Shown piece by piece: positions 33,059 through 39,838 of a DNA stretch of 39,838 nt. Origin of the DNA: Mesobacillus subterraneus. Its GTDB lineage: Bacteria > Bacillota > Bacilli > Bacillales > Cytobacillaceae. Each line of letters starts with the position of its first letter. The stretch's first letter is position 1. The position numbers and the translations under genes were made by a program. A model generated the notes under the pieces. That model worked only from the letters and a program-made list of their open reading frames with translations. It was not told the DNA's origin and searched no databases. Location: assembly GCF_000934845.1 (NCBI RefSeq), contig NZ_JXIQ01000092.1, positions 1 through 39,838 on the forward strand, in the 5' to 3' direction.

Positions 33059-34360
33059 ATGTTTAAATTAAAAGAGAACAACACAACCATTAAAACTGAA
33101 TTGATGGCTGGGTTTACAACCTTCTTCACAATGGTTTATATCGTAGTCGTCAATCCCATCATCCTAGCTGATGCTGGTGTTCCTTTTGAACAGGTTTTCA
33201 CCGCGACCATCATTGCTGCTGTCATCGGTACATTGTGGATGGCTTTATTTGCTAATTATCCGATTGCGATCGCTCCGGGCATGGGTTTGAATGCTTACTT
33301 CGCCTATTCCGTTGTCGGCAACCACCAAAATATTACGTATGAGACGGCTTTCGCCGCTGTATTTATCGCTGGTTTACTGTTTATCATCCTCTCGCTGACA
33401 TCGTTCCGCGAGAAATTAATCGAAGCAATCCCTGTCAATCTAAAACATGGAATTACTGCTGGAATCGGCCTGTTCATTGCTTTTATTGGCTTGCGCCTGA
33501 CGGGGATCATCACCGCCCATCCAACAAATCTGGTTGCACTCGGGGATCTACATTCACCATCCGCACTGCTTGCTTTGGGTGGACTTGCCATTACGCTTAT
33601 CTTAATGGTGCTCAACATCAAAGGGGCTCTTTTCCTTGGCATGGTTGCCACAGGCATGATTGCCTTTTTCACTGGACAGCTGAATTTCAATGACGGTTTC
33701 ATGGCGATGCCTTCTCTGCCTGAAGGGATGATTGTCCTAAATCCTTGGACAGCATTGATGGATGTAATCCAAAATAGCTTGTATGCAGTTGTCTTTTCTT
33801 TTATCTTGGTAACTATTTTCGATACGACCGGTACAATGATCGGTGTTGCTCATCAAGCAGGACTGATGAAGGGAAATTCATTACCGCGAGCTCGGCAAGC
33901 ACTTCTTTCTGACTCCATTGCCACTGCTTTTGGGGCCATGTTCGGAACTAGCCCGACGACTGCTTACATTGAATCGTCTGCTGGTGTAGCAGCAGGCGGA
34001 CGTACTGGACTTACTTCACTGACAGTTGCAGGCTTGTTCATTTTCGCTGCTTTCTTCGGACCGCTTGTAAGTGCAGTTTCTGGATTGTCCGCTATTACTG
34101 CACCGGCATTGATCATTGTCGGAAGCCTGATGATGGGAAGCATCTCTAACATCACATGGGATGAACTTGATGAAGCCTTCCCTGCATTTTTAATCATCCT
34201 TAGCATGCCGCTAATATCGAGCATTGCTACAGGAATCGCACTTGGCTTCATTTCCTATCCTCTTCTAAAAGTCGTCAGAGGAAAATGGCGTGACGTCCAC
34301 CCGCTGCTTTATGTTTTCGCAGTCCTGTTCTTTTACCAGCTTGCATTCTTGCCTCATTAA
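33059..34360 (+). CDS. NCS2-family purine permease (PbuG/PbuO-like)
   Basis: The 433-residue protein is an AzgA-type nucleobase permease importing hypoxanthine and guanine (or adenine). Signatures are AGFTTFFTMVYIVVVNP at the N terminus, NYPIAIAPGMGLNAYFAY, GTMIGVAHQAG, and TSPTTAYIESSAGVAAGGRTGL in the substrate region. It has about 12-14 hydrophobic segments. The ATG at 33059 follows GGAGGA; an earlier ATG at 33026 overlaps the promoter and PurBox-like region. It is monocistronic with a terminator. The putative PurBoxes fit B. subtilis purine permeases, which belong to the PurR regulon; which of pbuG/pbuO is orthologous is unclear. Confidence 0.9.
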   Translation: MFKLKENNTTIKTELMAGFTTFFTMVYIVVVNPIILADAGVPFEQVFTATIIAAVIGTLWMALFANYPIAIAPGMGLNAYFAYSVVGNHQNITYETAFAAVFIAGLLFIILSLTSFREKLIEAIPVNLKHGITAGIGLFIAFIGLRLTGIITAHPTNLVALGDLHSPSALLALGGLAITLILMVLNIKGALFLGMVATGMIAFFTGQLNFNDGFMAMPSLPEGMIVLNPWTALMDVIQNSLYAVVFSFILVTIFDTTGTMIGVAHQAGLMKGNSLPRARQALLSDSIATAFGAMFGTSPTTAYIESSAGVAAGGRTGLTSLTVAGLFIFAAFFGPLVSAVSGLSAITAPALIIVGSLMMGSISNITWDELDEAFPAFLIILSMPLISSIATGIALGFISYPLLKVVRGKWRDVHPLLYVFAVLFFYQLAFLPH

Positions 34361-34365
34361 GAAAA

Positions 34366-34480
34366 ACCGGGCAAACTTCGCCCGGTCTTTTTTTGGTTTG
34401 GCTGATCATCGGGGCTGTTGATTGGAACGGATGACACTCGCTTTCCGCGGGGCTCCTCGTCGCTTTGCTGAGAGCACTTA
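34366..34480 (+). repeat. terminator plus downstream tail, copy A of a dispersed repeat
   Basis: The permease terminator (ACCGGGC/GCCCGGT, 34366-34386, with T-run) is followed by TTTGGCTGAT and, 26 nt later, GACACTCGCTTTCCGCGG (34433-34450). A TCGCTTTGCT segment follows. The same order recurs at 39666-39772. The CTCGCTTTCCGCGG block is a widespread short repeat in Bacillaceae, as far as I recall. Confidence 0.75.
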
Positions 34481-34762
34481 AAAAGTCCGATAAATTTTAA
34501 GAAAAACAAGTCCTCCCCACTTTAGTTTTTAAAATGAGTGGGAAATTGGACTTAACTTCCCACTCGTAAAGAAATAAGGGCGTAATATGGGATTGTGATA
34601 AAACTCCTTAATCTGGTAGTTGTTTTTTATAGCGCCCATCCTGATTGTTTAGCAAGTTTACTCTTTTAAGCCTGTTTGAACGAGCGAATTGAAAATCACA
34701 ACTGCCAAATTTTATGTTTCGTATATTTTTTACTAAAAAACTGCCATAAGGGTGCAATTCAA

Positions 34763-35041
34763 GCGGAAAGATACCCTTATGCAAGCAATTTCACCTCTAT
34801 AAGAGCATCTCTCATGCGGAAAGATACCCTTATGCAGGCAATTTCACCTCTATAAGGGCATCTTTCATGCGGAAAGATACCCTTATGCGAGCATTTTCAC
34901 CTCTATAAGGGCATCTCTCATGCTGAAAGATACCCTTATGCGAGCATTTTCACCTCTATAAGAGCATCTCTCATGCGGAATGATACCCTTATGCAGGCAT
35001 TTCCACCTCCATAAGGGCATCTTTCATGCGGAAAGATACCC
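34763..35041. repeat. 53-bp tandem repeat array, five units, each a hairpin
   Basis: Units begin with GCGGAAAGATACCC (or close variants) at 34763, 34816, 34869, 34922 and 34975, with an exact 53-bp period, and a partial unit at 35028-35041. In each unit GATACCCTTAT pairs with ATAAGGG(C)ATC about 20 nt later, giving an 11-bp stem with one mismatch. A half copy (ATAAGGGTGCAATT) precedes the array. The surrounding 1 kb (34481-35390) has no recognisable gene. It is not a CRISPR array because the entire unit is repeated without variable spacers. Confidence 0.9.
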
Positions 35042-35390
35042 AGTTAATTCCCTAATTAATATAATTTTGGTCATTTGGACCAGCGAAATAGATTACGTAC
35101 CGCTTTCCTTGAAGTTTTAAACAAAATATGGATCTCGCGTATCTTATTTAATTTCATGTGATGCTCGTCCGAAACATGCCGAAGATATCTTGGCTCGTTT
35201 ATGTTATGGGAAAAAATGAGAATAATTTTTCCGATTCGCTACCCTCATTTCGAATTGTCTAGTGTAGCCTCTTAGAAACTCTGAAACTTCCACTCCGCTG
35301 GCAGAAAGATAGAAACACACAGTATAAAAAAAAGTATCCACGAACAAAAATATACTTCTTGCCCCATAGCTCGCTTTTTTTTTAGTATCC

Positions 35391-36779
35391 TTACGCTTCC
35401 GCTTCGATTTTTTGATTCATGTCTGTATAAATGGTCGGATCGATTTCCTTAGTGATTCTGCTTGTCAGGATTCCTGAAGTCATCGAGCCGCTGACATTTA
35501 CTGCTGTGCGTCCCATATCAATCAATGGTTCAATTGAAATCAGCAAGCCGGCAAGGCCCACTGGGAGGTCCAATGCTGACAGCACGAGTAAGGCTGCAAA
35601 GGTAGCCCCGCCTCCAACTCCAGCAACTCCAAAGGAACTGATCGCAACGATCGCAATCACGGTTGCGATAAAGGATGGTGATAAAGGGTCAATCCCAACA
35701 GTTGGCGCAATCATAACTGCGAGCATTGCCGGATAAATACCAGCGCAGCCGTTCTGTCCAATTGATAATCCGAAGGAGCCTGCAAAGTTTGCGATTCCTT
35801 CTGGTACCCCCAGTGAGCGCTGCGTTTTGATATTTAAAGGCAGTGCTCCTGCACTCGTTCTTGAAGTGAATGCAAACGCTAGAACAGGAAATGCTTTTTT
35901 GATGTAAGTGACCGGATTCAATCCAGAAATAGTCAATAGAAGCAAGTGGATGATGAACATGATCGTCAGTGCCACATAAGAAGCAACTACAAATTTGCCC
36001 AAGTTAATAATTGCAGCAAAATCGCTTAATGCCACCGTTTTTGTCATGATGGCAAGAACGCCATACGGAGTCAGTCGCAGGATCAGCGTGACTACTCTCA
36101 TGATGACTGCATAAAAAGCATCTACGATTTTAGCAAAAAGCTCTGCCTGTTCAGGAGACTTCCTCCTGACTCCAAGAAATGCGATTCCCAGGAAAGCCGC
36201 GAATATCACGACAGATATTGTAGATGTCGGCCTTGCACCCGTGAAGTCCAGAAATGGATTGGCCGGCAACAGATCGAGAATTTGCTGCGGCATTGTGCGT
36301 CCTTCGATTCCCCCATAGGTTTCCTCAAGTTTCATAGTCTGTGCTTGCTCTGCCTCCCCTTGATTGATTTGAACTGCTTCAAGGTCGAATCCTACTGCAG
36401 TCACTATCCCGACCATTGCTGCGACAGCTGTTGTACCAACCAGCAAGCCGAGGATCAGGGTACTGATTTTACCGATATTATTCGTGAGCTTCAGTTTTGT
36501 AAATGCAGCAAGAATGGAAATGAATACAAGCGGCATGACTACCATTTGCAGGAATTTAACATAACCGCTTCCCACGATCGAGAACCATTCCGCACTCTTC
36601 GTGAGGACTTCAGAACCCACTCCATAAATGAATTGCAATGCAAAACCAAACACAATCCCAATTCCCAGTGCAATGAAAACTCGTTTAGAAAAAGATACAT
36701 GCTTTTTTTGCATGTAAAAAAGAACAGCGAGAATGCCCAGCATGATCAAAATATTTACTATCACTAATCCAGTGGTCAC
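35391..36779 (-). CDS. tcyP: L-cystine symporter TcyP
   Basis: The 462-residue protein is a sodium/dicarboxylate-fold importer specialised for L-cystine, as B. subtilis TcyP (YhcL, about 463 residues by recall). Features are FLQMVVMPLVFISILAAF, RTSAGALPLNIKTQRSLGVPEGIANFAGSFG with the binding-site hairpin, and DMGRTAVNVSG in helix 8. The GTG start at 36779 lies 8 nt after AAGGGGG; a TTG ten codons upstream is unsupported. A clear sigma-A promoter with a palindrome lies upstream. The glutaredoxin-like gene with in-frame TGA lies about 165 bp further upstream on the same strand, so two thiol-metabolism genes are neighbours. Confidence 0.92.
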   Translation of the reverse strand: MTTGLVIVNILIMLGILAVLFYMQKKHVSFSKRVFIALGIGIVFGFALQFIYGVGSEVLTKSAEWFSIVGSGYVKFLQMVVMPLVFISILAAFTKLKLTNNIGKISTLILGLLVGTTAVAAMVGIVTAVGFDLEAVQINQGEAEQAQTMKLEETYGGIEGRTMPQQILDLLPANPFLDFTGARPTSTISVVIFAAFLGIAFLGVRRKSPEQAELFAKIVDAFYAVIMRVVTLILRLTPYGVLAIMTKTVALSDFAAIINLGKFVVASYVALTIMFIIHLLLLTISGLNPVTYIKKAFPVLAFAFTSRTSAGALPLNIKTQRSLGVPEGIANFAGSFGLSIGQNGCAGIYPAMLAVMIAPTVGIDPLSPSFIATVIAIVAISSFGVAGVGGGATFAALLVLSALDLPVGLAGLLISIEPLIDMGRTAVNVSGSMTSGILTSRITKEIDPTIYTDMNQKIEAEA

Positions 36780-36811
36780 TGCTTTTTCCCCCTTCGTTTT
36801 CTTTCTCAAAT

Positions 36812-36840
36812 AATATAATACATGTATTCTGATAAGTCAA
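36812..36840 (-). promoter_or_regulatory. tcyP promoter with AATACATGTATT palindrome
   Basis: On the minus strand, TTGACT (36840-36835), 17 nt, TATATT (36817-36812) is a good sigma-A promoter. The spacer contains the perfect 12-bp palindrome AATACATGTATT (36817-36828), a candidate operator; CymR-type sulfur control is possible but unproven. Confidence 0.6.
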
Positions 36841-36906
36841 CTCGGAATTAAAATCATTGCCCTACCATGACAGATTACTATATGTTAATTTGGTTCCATA
36901 CCAACT

Positions 36907-36936
36907 AAAAAGCCATCCCATTTGGGATGGCTTTTT
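36907..36936 (-). terminator. intrinsic terminator after the glutaredoxin-like gene
   Basis: The perfect 14-bp arms AAAAAGCCATCCCA and TGGGATGGCTTTTT surround TT, just after the stop codon. It separates this gene from tcyP. Confidence 0.92.
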
Positions 36937-36944
36937 AGTTTTAG

Positions 36945-37220
36945 TTATAAGCTACCTACAAGTTTTTCAATTTCACTCCGGTTATTTTCAAATCCGATCA
37001 ATACCTTTTTATTTTTTAAGAACAGCATCTTTGTATTTGTAAAAATGAAGGCTGGAACGATTATGGTTCCGGTCAATTCCTTCAGCTGTTTCTCCACTTC
37101 CGGTTCATCCTGTACATTGATTTCTTTATAAGGAACATGCTTTTGCGAAAGGAACTCCTTCGCCTCCTGGCAATCTGTTCACATCGGCCTAGTGTATAAT
37201 GTTAATGTGCTTTTTGACAT
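36945..37220 (-). CDS. glutaredoxin-like protein with in-frame TGA at the catalytic cysteine (selenoprotein candidate)
   Basis: Reading through one TGA gives a complete 91-residue glutaredoxin. It starts MSKSTLTLYTRPM, then U14 (TGA at 37181-37179), then TDCQEAKEFLSQKHVPYKEI, and ends with IIVPAFIF (cis-Pro56) and a C-terminal helix. Relatives I recall read YTRPMCxDC, so TGA stands exactly at the first redox Cys, leaving U-x-x-C with Cys17. AGGAGGGAAGG precedes the ATG, the stop is TAA and a perfect terminator follows, with no other stop or frameshift. A hairpin 15 nt after the TGA fits a bacterial SECIS. Readthrough with selenocysteine, or a nonsense mutation, or a sequencing error could each explain it. 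Sel genes are not in the window. Gene prediction without readthrough would miss it. Confidence 0.7.
37145..37163 (-). promoter_or_regulatory. SECIS-like hairpin downstream of the in-frame TGA
   Basis: In the mRNA, GCGAAGG and CCTTTCGC form a 7-bp stem with one bulged U and the apical loop AGUU. The loop begins 22 nt after the TGA and has G in its second position. Those values fall within the bacterial SECIS model I recall (loop about 16-37 nt after UGA, with a G in the first two loop bases). The hairpin is also within coding sequence, so chance is possible. Confidence 0.45.
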
Positions 37221-37291
37221 TGCCTTCCCTCCTAAAACCAAGCTTTAATGGTAGTATATATGCAAAAGTGCCGATAATCCAATATCCCGAT

Positions 37292-38323
37292 TTAAATTCT
37301 GAAGTTGAGCTTAATCACTTTCGCTTTTCTTAACGTTTCATAAATAATCACAACGATCGGACCGATAAAGACCCCTGCTATTCCTAATAGTTTGAGACCG
37401 ATATACATGCTGATCAATGAGGCAAGCGGCGAGATCCCCAAGCTGGAAGAATAAATTTTTGGCTCAATCACTCTTCGGACTACCGTAATGACGAGAAACA
37501 GAATGAGCAACCCGATCCCGAGAAAATGGTTGTTCTGGAGAATTGCAATGACCGCCCAGGGAACAAGTACCGAACCTGTCCCGAGAATTGGCAGAATGTC
37601 CACTGCAACAATCAGCAAGGACAGAAGACCGGTATACTTCACCCCTAATATGCTCATACCAGCCATTGACATGACGAATGTGACAAAACTCAAGATGACT
37701 TGAGCTTTTAAAAATCCAATTCCTGCCTTGTTTAATTGGCTGCCGACAAAAAAGACTTTTTGACGGGTTTCTTCTTTCAAATGGGCCTCAAGCTTCAATT
37801 TTAATTTGGGAAGTTCAAGACTGAACAAGAATAACGCAATTAAATACACAAGAAACTCAATCATGAATCCCGGTATAGCAGAGAGCAGGTTGATAATCCC
37901 TGCTACAACTTGCTGAAGGAAGGAATCGAGGGCATTAATGTTTTTTTCGATTGTTTGCTCAATTTGAGCAATTACTTCCAACGGGAAATTTTTCGAGTAG
38001 AATTCCCATTTATGCATCAATGGCAGAATCCCAGTTTTGTACATGTCCTTTACAAAGGTTGGCGTCTTTTCCGATAATGACACTGCCTGGTGAGCAATAA
38101 TCGAGACAAGATTATAGCCAATTACTGCCAGAAGAAGCACAAATCCAAGGAACACAGCGGTCACGGCATGAAGACGCTGAAATGAAAATCTTTTCATGAT
38201 CCATTGAACCGCACCTTCGAGCATGACTGCTGTCAGGAAGGCAAAAATGAGCGGCAGGCTGTAAGGAATAAGAAAGAAGATGACTGCTGTAGCCACACCA
38301 ATCGTTAACCATTTTTTCCACAT
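37292..38323 (-). CDS. AI-2E/PerM family membrane protein, YtvI-like
   Basis: The 343-residue protein has eight predicted membrane segments. The PerM/AI-2E exporter pattern includes an extracellular helical insert (about residues 80-140) and the conserved late motifs VDILPILGTGSVLVPWAVIAI and EPKIYSSSLGISPLASL. Such motifs occur in the YtvI subgroup associated with sporulation, by recall; transport substrate is unknown. GGGAG lies 8 nt before the ATG. It is a monocistronic unit upstream of the glutaredoxin-like gene on the same strand, about 70 bp before its start. Confidence 0.85.
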   Translation of the reverse strand: MWKKWLTIGVATAVIFFLIPYSLPLIFAFLTAVMLEGAVQWIMKRFSFQRLHAVTAVFLGFVLLLAVIGYNLVSIIAHQAVSLSEKTPTFVKDMYKTGILPLMHKWEFYSKNFPLEVIAQIEQTIEKNINALDSFLQQVVAGIINLLSAIPGFMIEFLVYLIALFLFSLELPKLKLKLEAHLKEETRQKVFFVGSQLNKAGIGFLKAQVILSFVTFVMSMAGMSILGVKYTGLLSLLIVAVDILPILGTGSVLVPWAVIAILQNNHFLGIGLLILFLVITVVRRVIEPKIYSSSLGISPLASLISMYIGLKLLGIAGVFIGPIVVIIYETLRKAKVIKLNFRI

Positions 38324-38470
38324 AATCTATACTCCCTTATAAAAACCTAAAGCATGTAGCTTTAAAATTACTATATACCATCTTGGCGTTTACGGCTATT
38401 TTTTCGCAGATAATTTTGTTTTTCCGTTTGAAAGGGTATAACGATAAAAAGTACGAAAGGAGGAGATCAT

Positions 38471-39118
38471 ATGAGGGAGCAATTTACCTTTCTGTCTCCG
38501 CTCAAAGAGGATTTCTTTCATCAGCCTACTCTAGACTTGGCCACCTCCCTGCTGGGCTGCATCCTCGTAAAAGAAACTGCAGAAGGAGCAGCAGCTGGAA
38601 TGATTGTCGAGACGGAAGCATATATGGGCCCGATAGATCAGGCAGCACACAGTTACCAAAACCGAAGGACGCCGAGAACGGAGATTATGTTCCACCAAGC
38701 AGGATTGGCCTATACATATGTCATGCATACCCATACTCTTTTCAATATTGTCAGCGGCAAGGCAGGCAATCCGGAAGCTGTGTTGATCAGGGGAGTGGAA
38801 CCACTATTTGGCTTGGATTTAATGGTGAAGCGACGAGGGATGCCATTATCAGCCAATCTCACCAATGGGCCAGGGAAGCTGACAAAAGCGCTGGGGATCC
38901 AAATGTCAGATTACGGACATCCGTTAACGAAGAAACCTCTTTTCATCGCAGCACGTGATTCGATACCAGAAAGCATTTCGTCTGGGAAAAGAATTGGCAT
39001 CGATAACTCGGGAGTAGCAAAGAACTACCCATGGCGGTTTTGGATCACCGGCAACCGATTTGTTTCTCGCCACCAGAATGCTGACAAAATAAGCAGAACC
39101 AATGGAGGATCAAAATGA
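38471..39118 (+). CDS. 3-methyladenine DNA glycosylase (AAG/MPG family)
   Basis: The 215-residue base-excision repair enzyme removes alkylated and deaminated purines. The catalytic Glu lies in IVETEAYMGPIDQAAHSY. Other AAG signatures are RRTPRTEIMF, AYTYVMHTHTLFNIV, VLIRGVEP, and NGPGKLTKALGI. It resembles YxlJ of B. subtilis. AAGGAGGAG lies 6 nt before the ATG. Its stop overlaps the start of the next gene by 4 nt (ATGA), so the two are translationally coupled. A longer frame in another phase over the same DNA is a shadow. Confidence 0.94.
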   Translation: MREQFTFLSPLKEDFFHQPTLDLATSLLGCILVKETAEGAAAGMIVETEAYMGPIDQAAHSYQNRRTPRTEIMFHQAGLAYTYVMHTHTLFNIVSGKAGNPEAVLIRGVEPLFGLDLMVKRRGMPLSANLTNGPGKLTKALGIQMSDYGHPLTKKPLFIAARDSIPESISSGKRIGIDNSGVAKNYPWRFWITGNRFVSRHQNADKISRTNGGSK

Positions 39119-39657
39119 AAAAGCAAGCGATCTTTTTAGACAGGGATGGTGTTCTCAATGAAGTATTATCCCACCGGGTCAAATTCGTCAACTCCCCGAA
39201 AGACCTATTTTTGCTCGAAGGGGCTGGTCAAGCCGTAGCAGAATTGAGCAATGCAGGATATGACATTTTTGTTGTTACCAACCAAGGAGGAGTTGGACTG
39301 GGATTTTTACAAGAAAAACGGCTGCACGAAATCCATGACACTATGAGCGAGAAAATCAAAGGATATGGCGGCCAGATCAAGGAGATAGCCTACTGCCCTC
39401 ACAAGCCAAATGCCGACTGCGATTGCCGAAAACCAAACGCCGGGATGCTCCTGGACCTCGCCAGCAGGCATAACATTGCACTGGAGGGAAGTGTGATGGT
39501 CGGCGACCATGAGCGCGATATAGAAGCTGGAAAAAAAGTCGGTTGCAAAACCGTCTTTATCGGTTCCGACAAAACAAGTGCAGACAGAAAAGCACCTTCC
39601 CTACAAGCTGCTGTCCCACTCATACTCGAACTTTTAGAGGAAAAAACGGACAAATGA
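39115..39657 (+). CDS. HAD-IIIA phosphatase, GmhB-like
   Basis: The 180-residue enzyme belongs to the D-glycero-D-manno-heptose 1,7-bisphosphate 7-phosphatase family. The nucleophile and acid are Asp9 and Asp11 in FLDRDGVLNE. VVTNQGGVGLG is the second motif. The zinc ligands are Cys94, His96, Cys102 and Cys104 (YCPHKPNADCDCRKPN). MVGDHERDIEAGK completes the HAD site. In a Gram-positive organism without LPS it may serve S-layer glycan heptose or another sugar phosphate. It overlaps the glycosylase gene by 4 nt and ends at a terminator. Confidence 0.9.
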   Translation: MKKQAIFLDRDGVLNEVLSHRVKFVNSPKDLFLLEGAGQAVAELSNAGYDIFVVTNQGGVGLGFLQEKRLHEIHDTMSEKIKGYGGQIKEIAYCPHKPNADCDCRKPNAGMLLDLASRHNIALEGSVMVGDHERDIEAGKKVGCKTVFIGSDKTSADRKAPSLQAAVPLILELLEEKTDK

Positions 39658-39665
39658 TCAGAAAA

Positions 39666-39838
39666 ACCGGGCAAAAATCGCCCGGTCCTTTTTGGTGTTT
39701 GGCTGATAATCGATTTTCACTCCAGACACTCGCTTTCCGCGGTGCGACAGGTGAGTCTCTCCTCGCTTTGCTCAAACCTTTCCGATAGCAACCGAGCCTA
39801 TCACCATCCAAATAAATAATTTCACCCCAAACTCTCAC
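39666..39838 (+). repeat. terminator plus downstream tail, copy B of the dispersed repeat
   Basis: The arms ACCGGGC/GCCCGGT (39666-39686) with a T-run end the GmhB-like gene. TTTGGCTGAT (39698-39707) and GACACTCGCTTTCCGCGG (39725-39742), then CTCGCTTTGCTC, repeat the order seen after the purine permease at 34366-34480. The intervening spacer differs. The minus-strand frame across this region is not supported as a gene. Confidence 0.75.

Noticed and set aside
34763-35041. CRISPR-like repeat array
   Set aside because: The whole 53-bp unit repeats; there are no unique spacers, and no cas genes are present.
38383-38958. 191-codon plus-strand frame
   Set aside because: Overlaps the 3-methyladenine glycosylase in another phase; only the latter has conserved motifs and a Shine-Dalgarno.
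39620-39838. 72-codon minus-strand frame at the window end
   Set aside because: It covers a terminator and a dispersed repeat, has no ribosome binding site and runs into the window edge.

Overview
This window looks like a low-GC, Gram-positive, endospore-forming member of the Bacillaceae. The evidence is strong AGGAGG-type ribosome binding sites, an H-type small acid-soluble spore protein, SpoVR, a YtvI-like protein, sporulation-type orphan histidine kinases, FeoA/FeoB with a Bacillus-style Fur box, and TPP and guanidine-I riboswitches. Several genes recall, from memory, the B. subtilis yhc/yhd chromosomal neighbourhood (yhcT, yhcU, yhcX, pgcA, yhdB, yhdC, spoVR, mpfA, tcyP/yhcL). The genus (Mesobacillus/Neobacillus/Cytobacillus-like) cannot be fixed from the sequence alone. 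Most of the window is ordinary chromosome: short operons separated by intrinsic terminators, with no phage, IS element, CRISPR array, tRNA or rRNA seen.

Layout. 1-4.1 kb: hairpin repeats, an HPr-like protein lacking the phosphorylatable histidine, a 22-residue membrane peptide, a class A penicillin-binding protein with a long glycine-rich tail, and a universal stress protein. 4.1-8.1 kb: an XRE regulator with a palindromic operator, the feoA-feoB-Cys-rich iron operon behind a Fur box, and thiT behind a TPP riboswitch. 8.2-12.6 kb: two soluble sporulation-type histidine kinases flanking a dicarboxylate/amino acid symporter and a GNAT acetyltransferase. 12.8-17.4 kb: an unassigned structured leader, a CNNM/MpfA-type protein, a CDF transporter, and a B12-binding radical SAM protein. 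17.4-22.5 kb: a truncated second copy of the HPr-like gene start, a guanidine riboswitch with sugE/gdx, a PAS-GGDEF-EAL protein, a DUF202 protein, and a CzcD-type exporter. 22.6-30.8 kb: spoVR, yhdC-like, yhdB-like, pgcA, a GNAT-nitrilase fusion, a thioredoxin-like protein, yhcU-like, a pseudouridine synthase, and a GlsB-type protein. 31-39.8 kb: an aldo/keto reductase, a DUF302 protein, sspH, a purine permease, a 1-kb gene-free stretch with a 53-bp tandem hairpin array, the cystine transporter tcyP, a glutaredoxin-like gene with an in-frame TGA, a YtvI-like protein, a 3-methyladenine glycosylase, and a GmhB-type phosphatase.

The most interesting item is at 36945-37220 (minus strand). It is a complete glutaredoxin-family gene in which the first catalytic cysteine of the CxxC motif is encoded by TGA. 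A small hairpin with a G in its apical loop starts 15 nt downstream, as expected for a bacterial SECIS element. The gene is either a selenoprotein, which would be notable in Bacillaceae, or a pseudogene or sequencing error that hit exactly the catalytic codon. Other leads are the 53-bp tandem hairpin array, the structured leader before the CNNM gene, the His-less HPr paralogue with its truncated second copy, and a terminator-plus-tail repeat shared by two distant genes.
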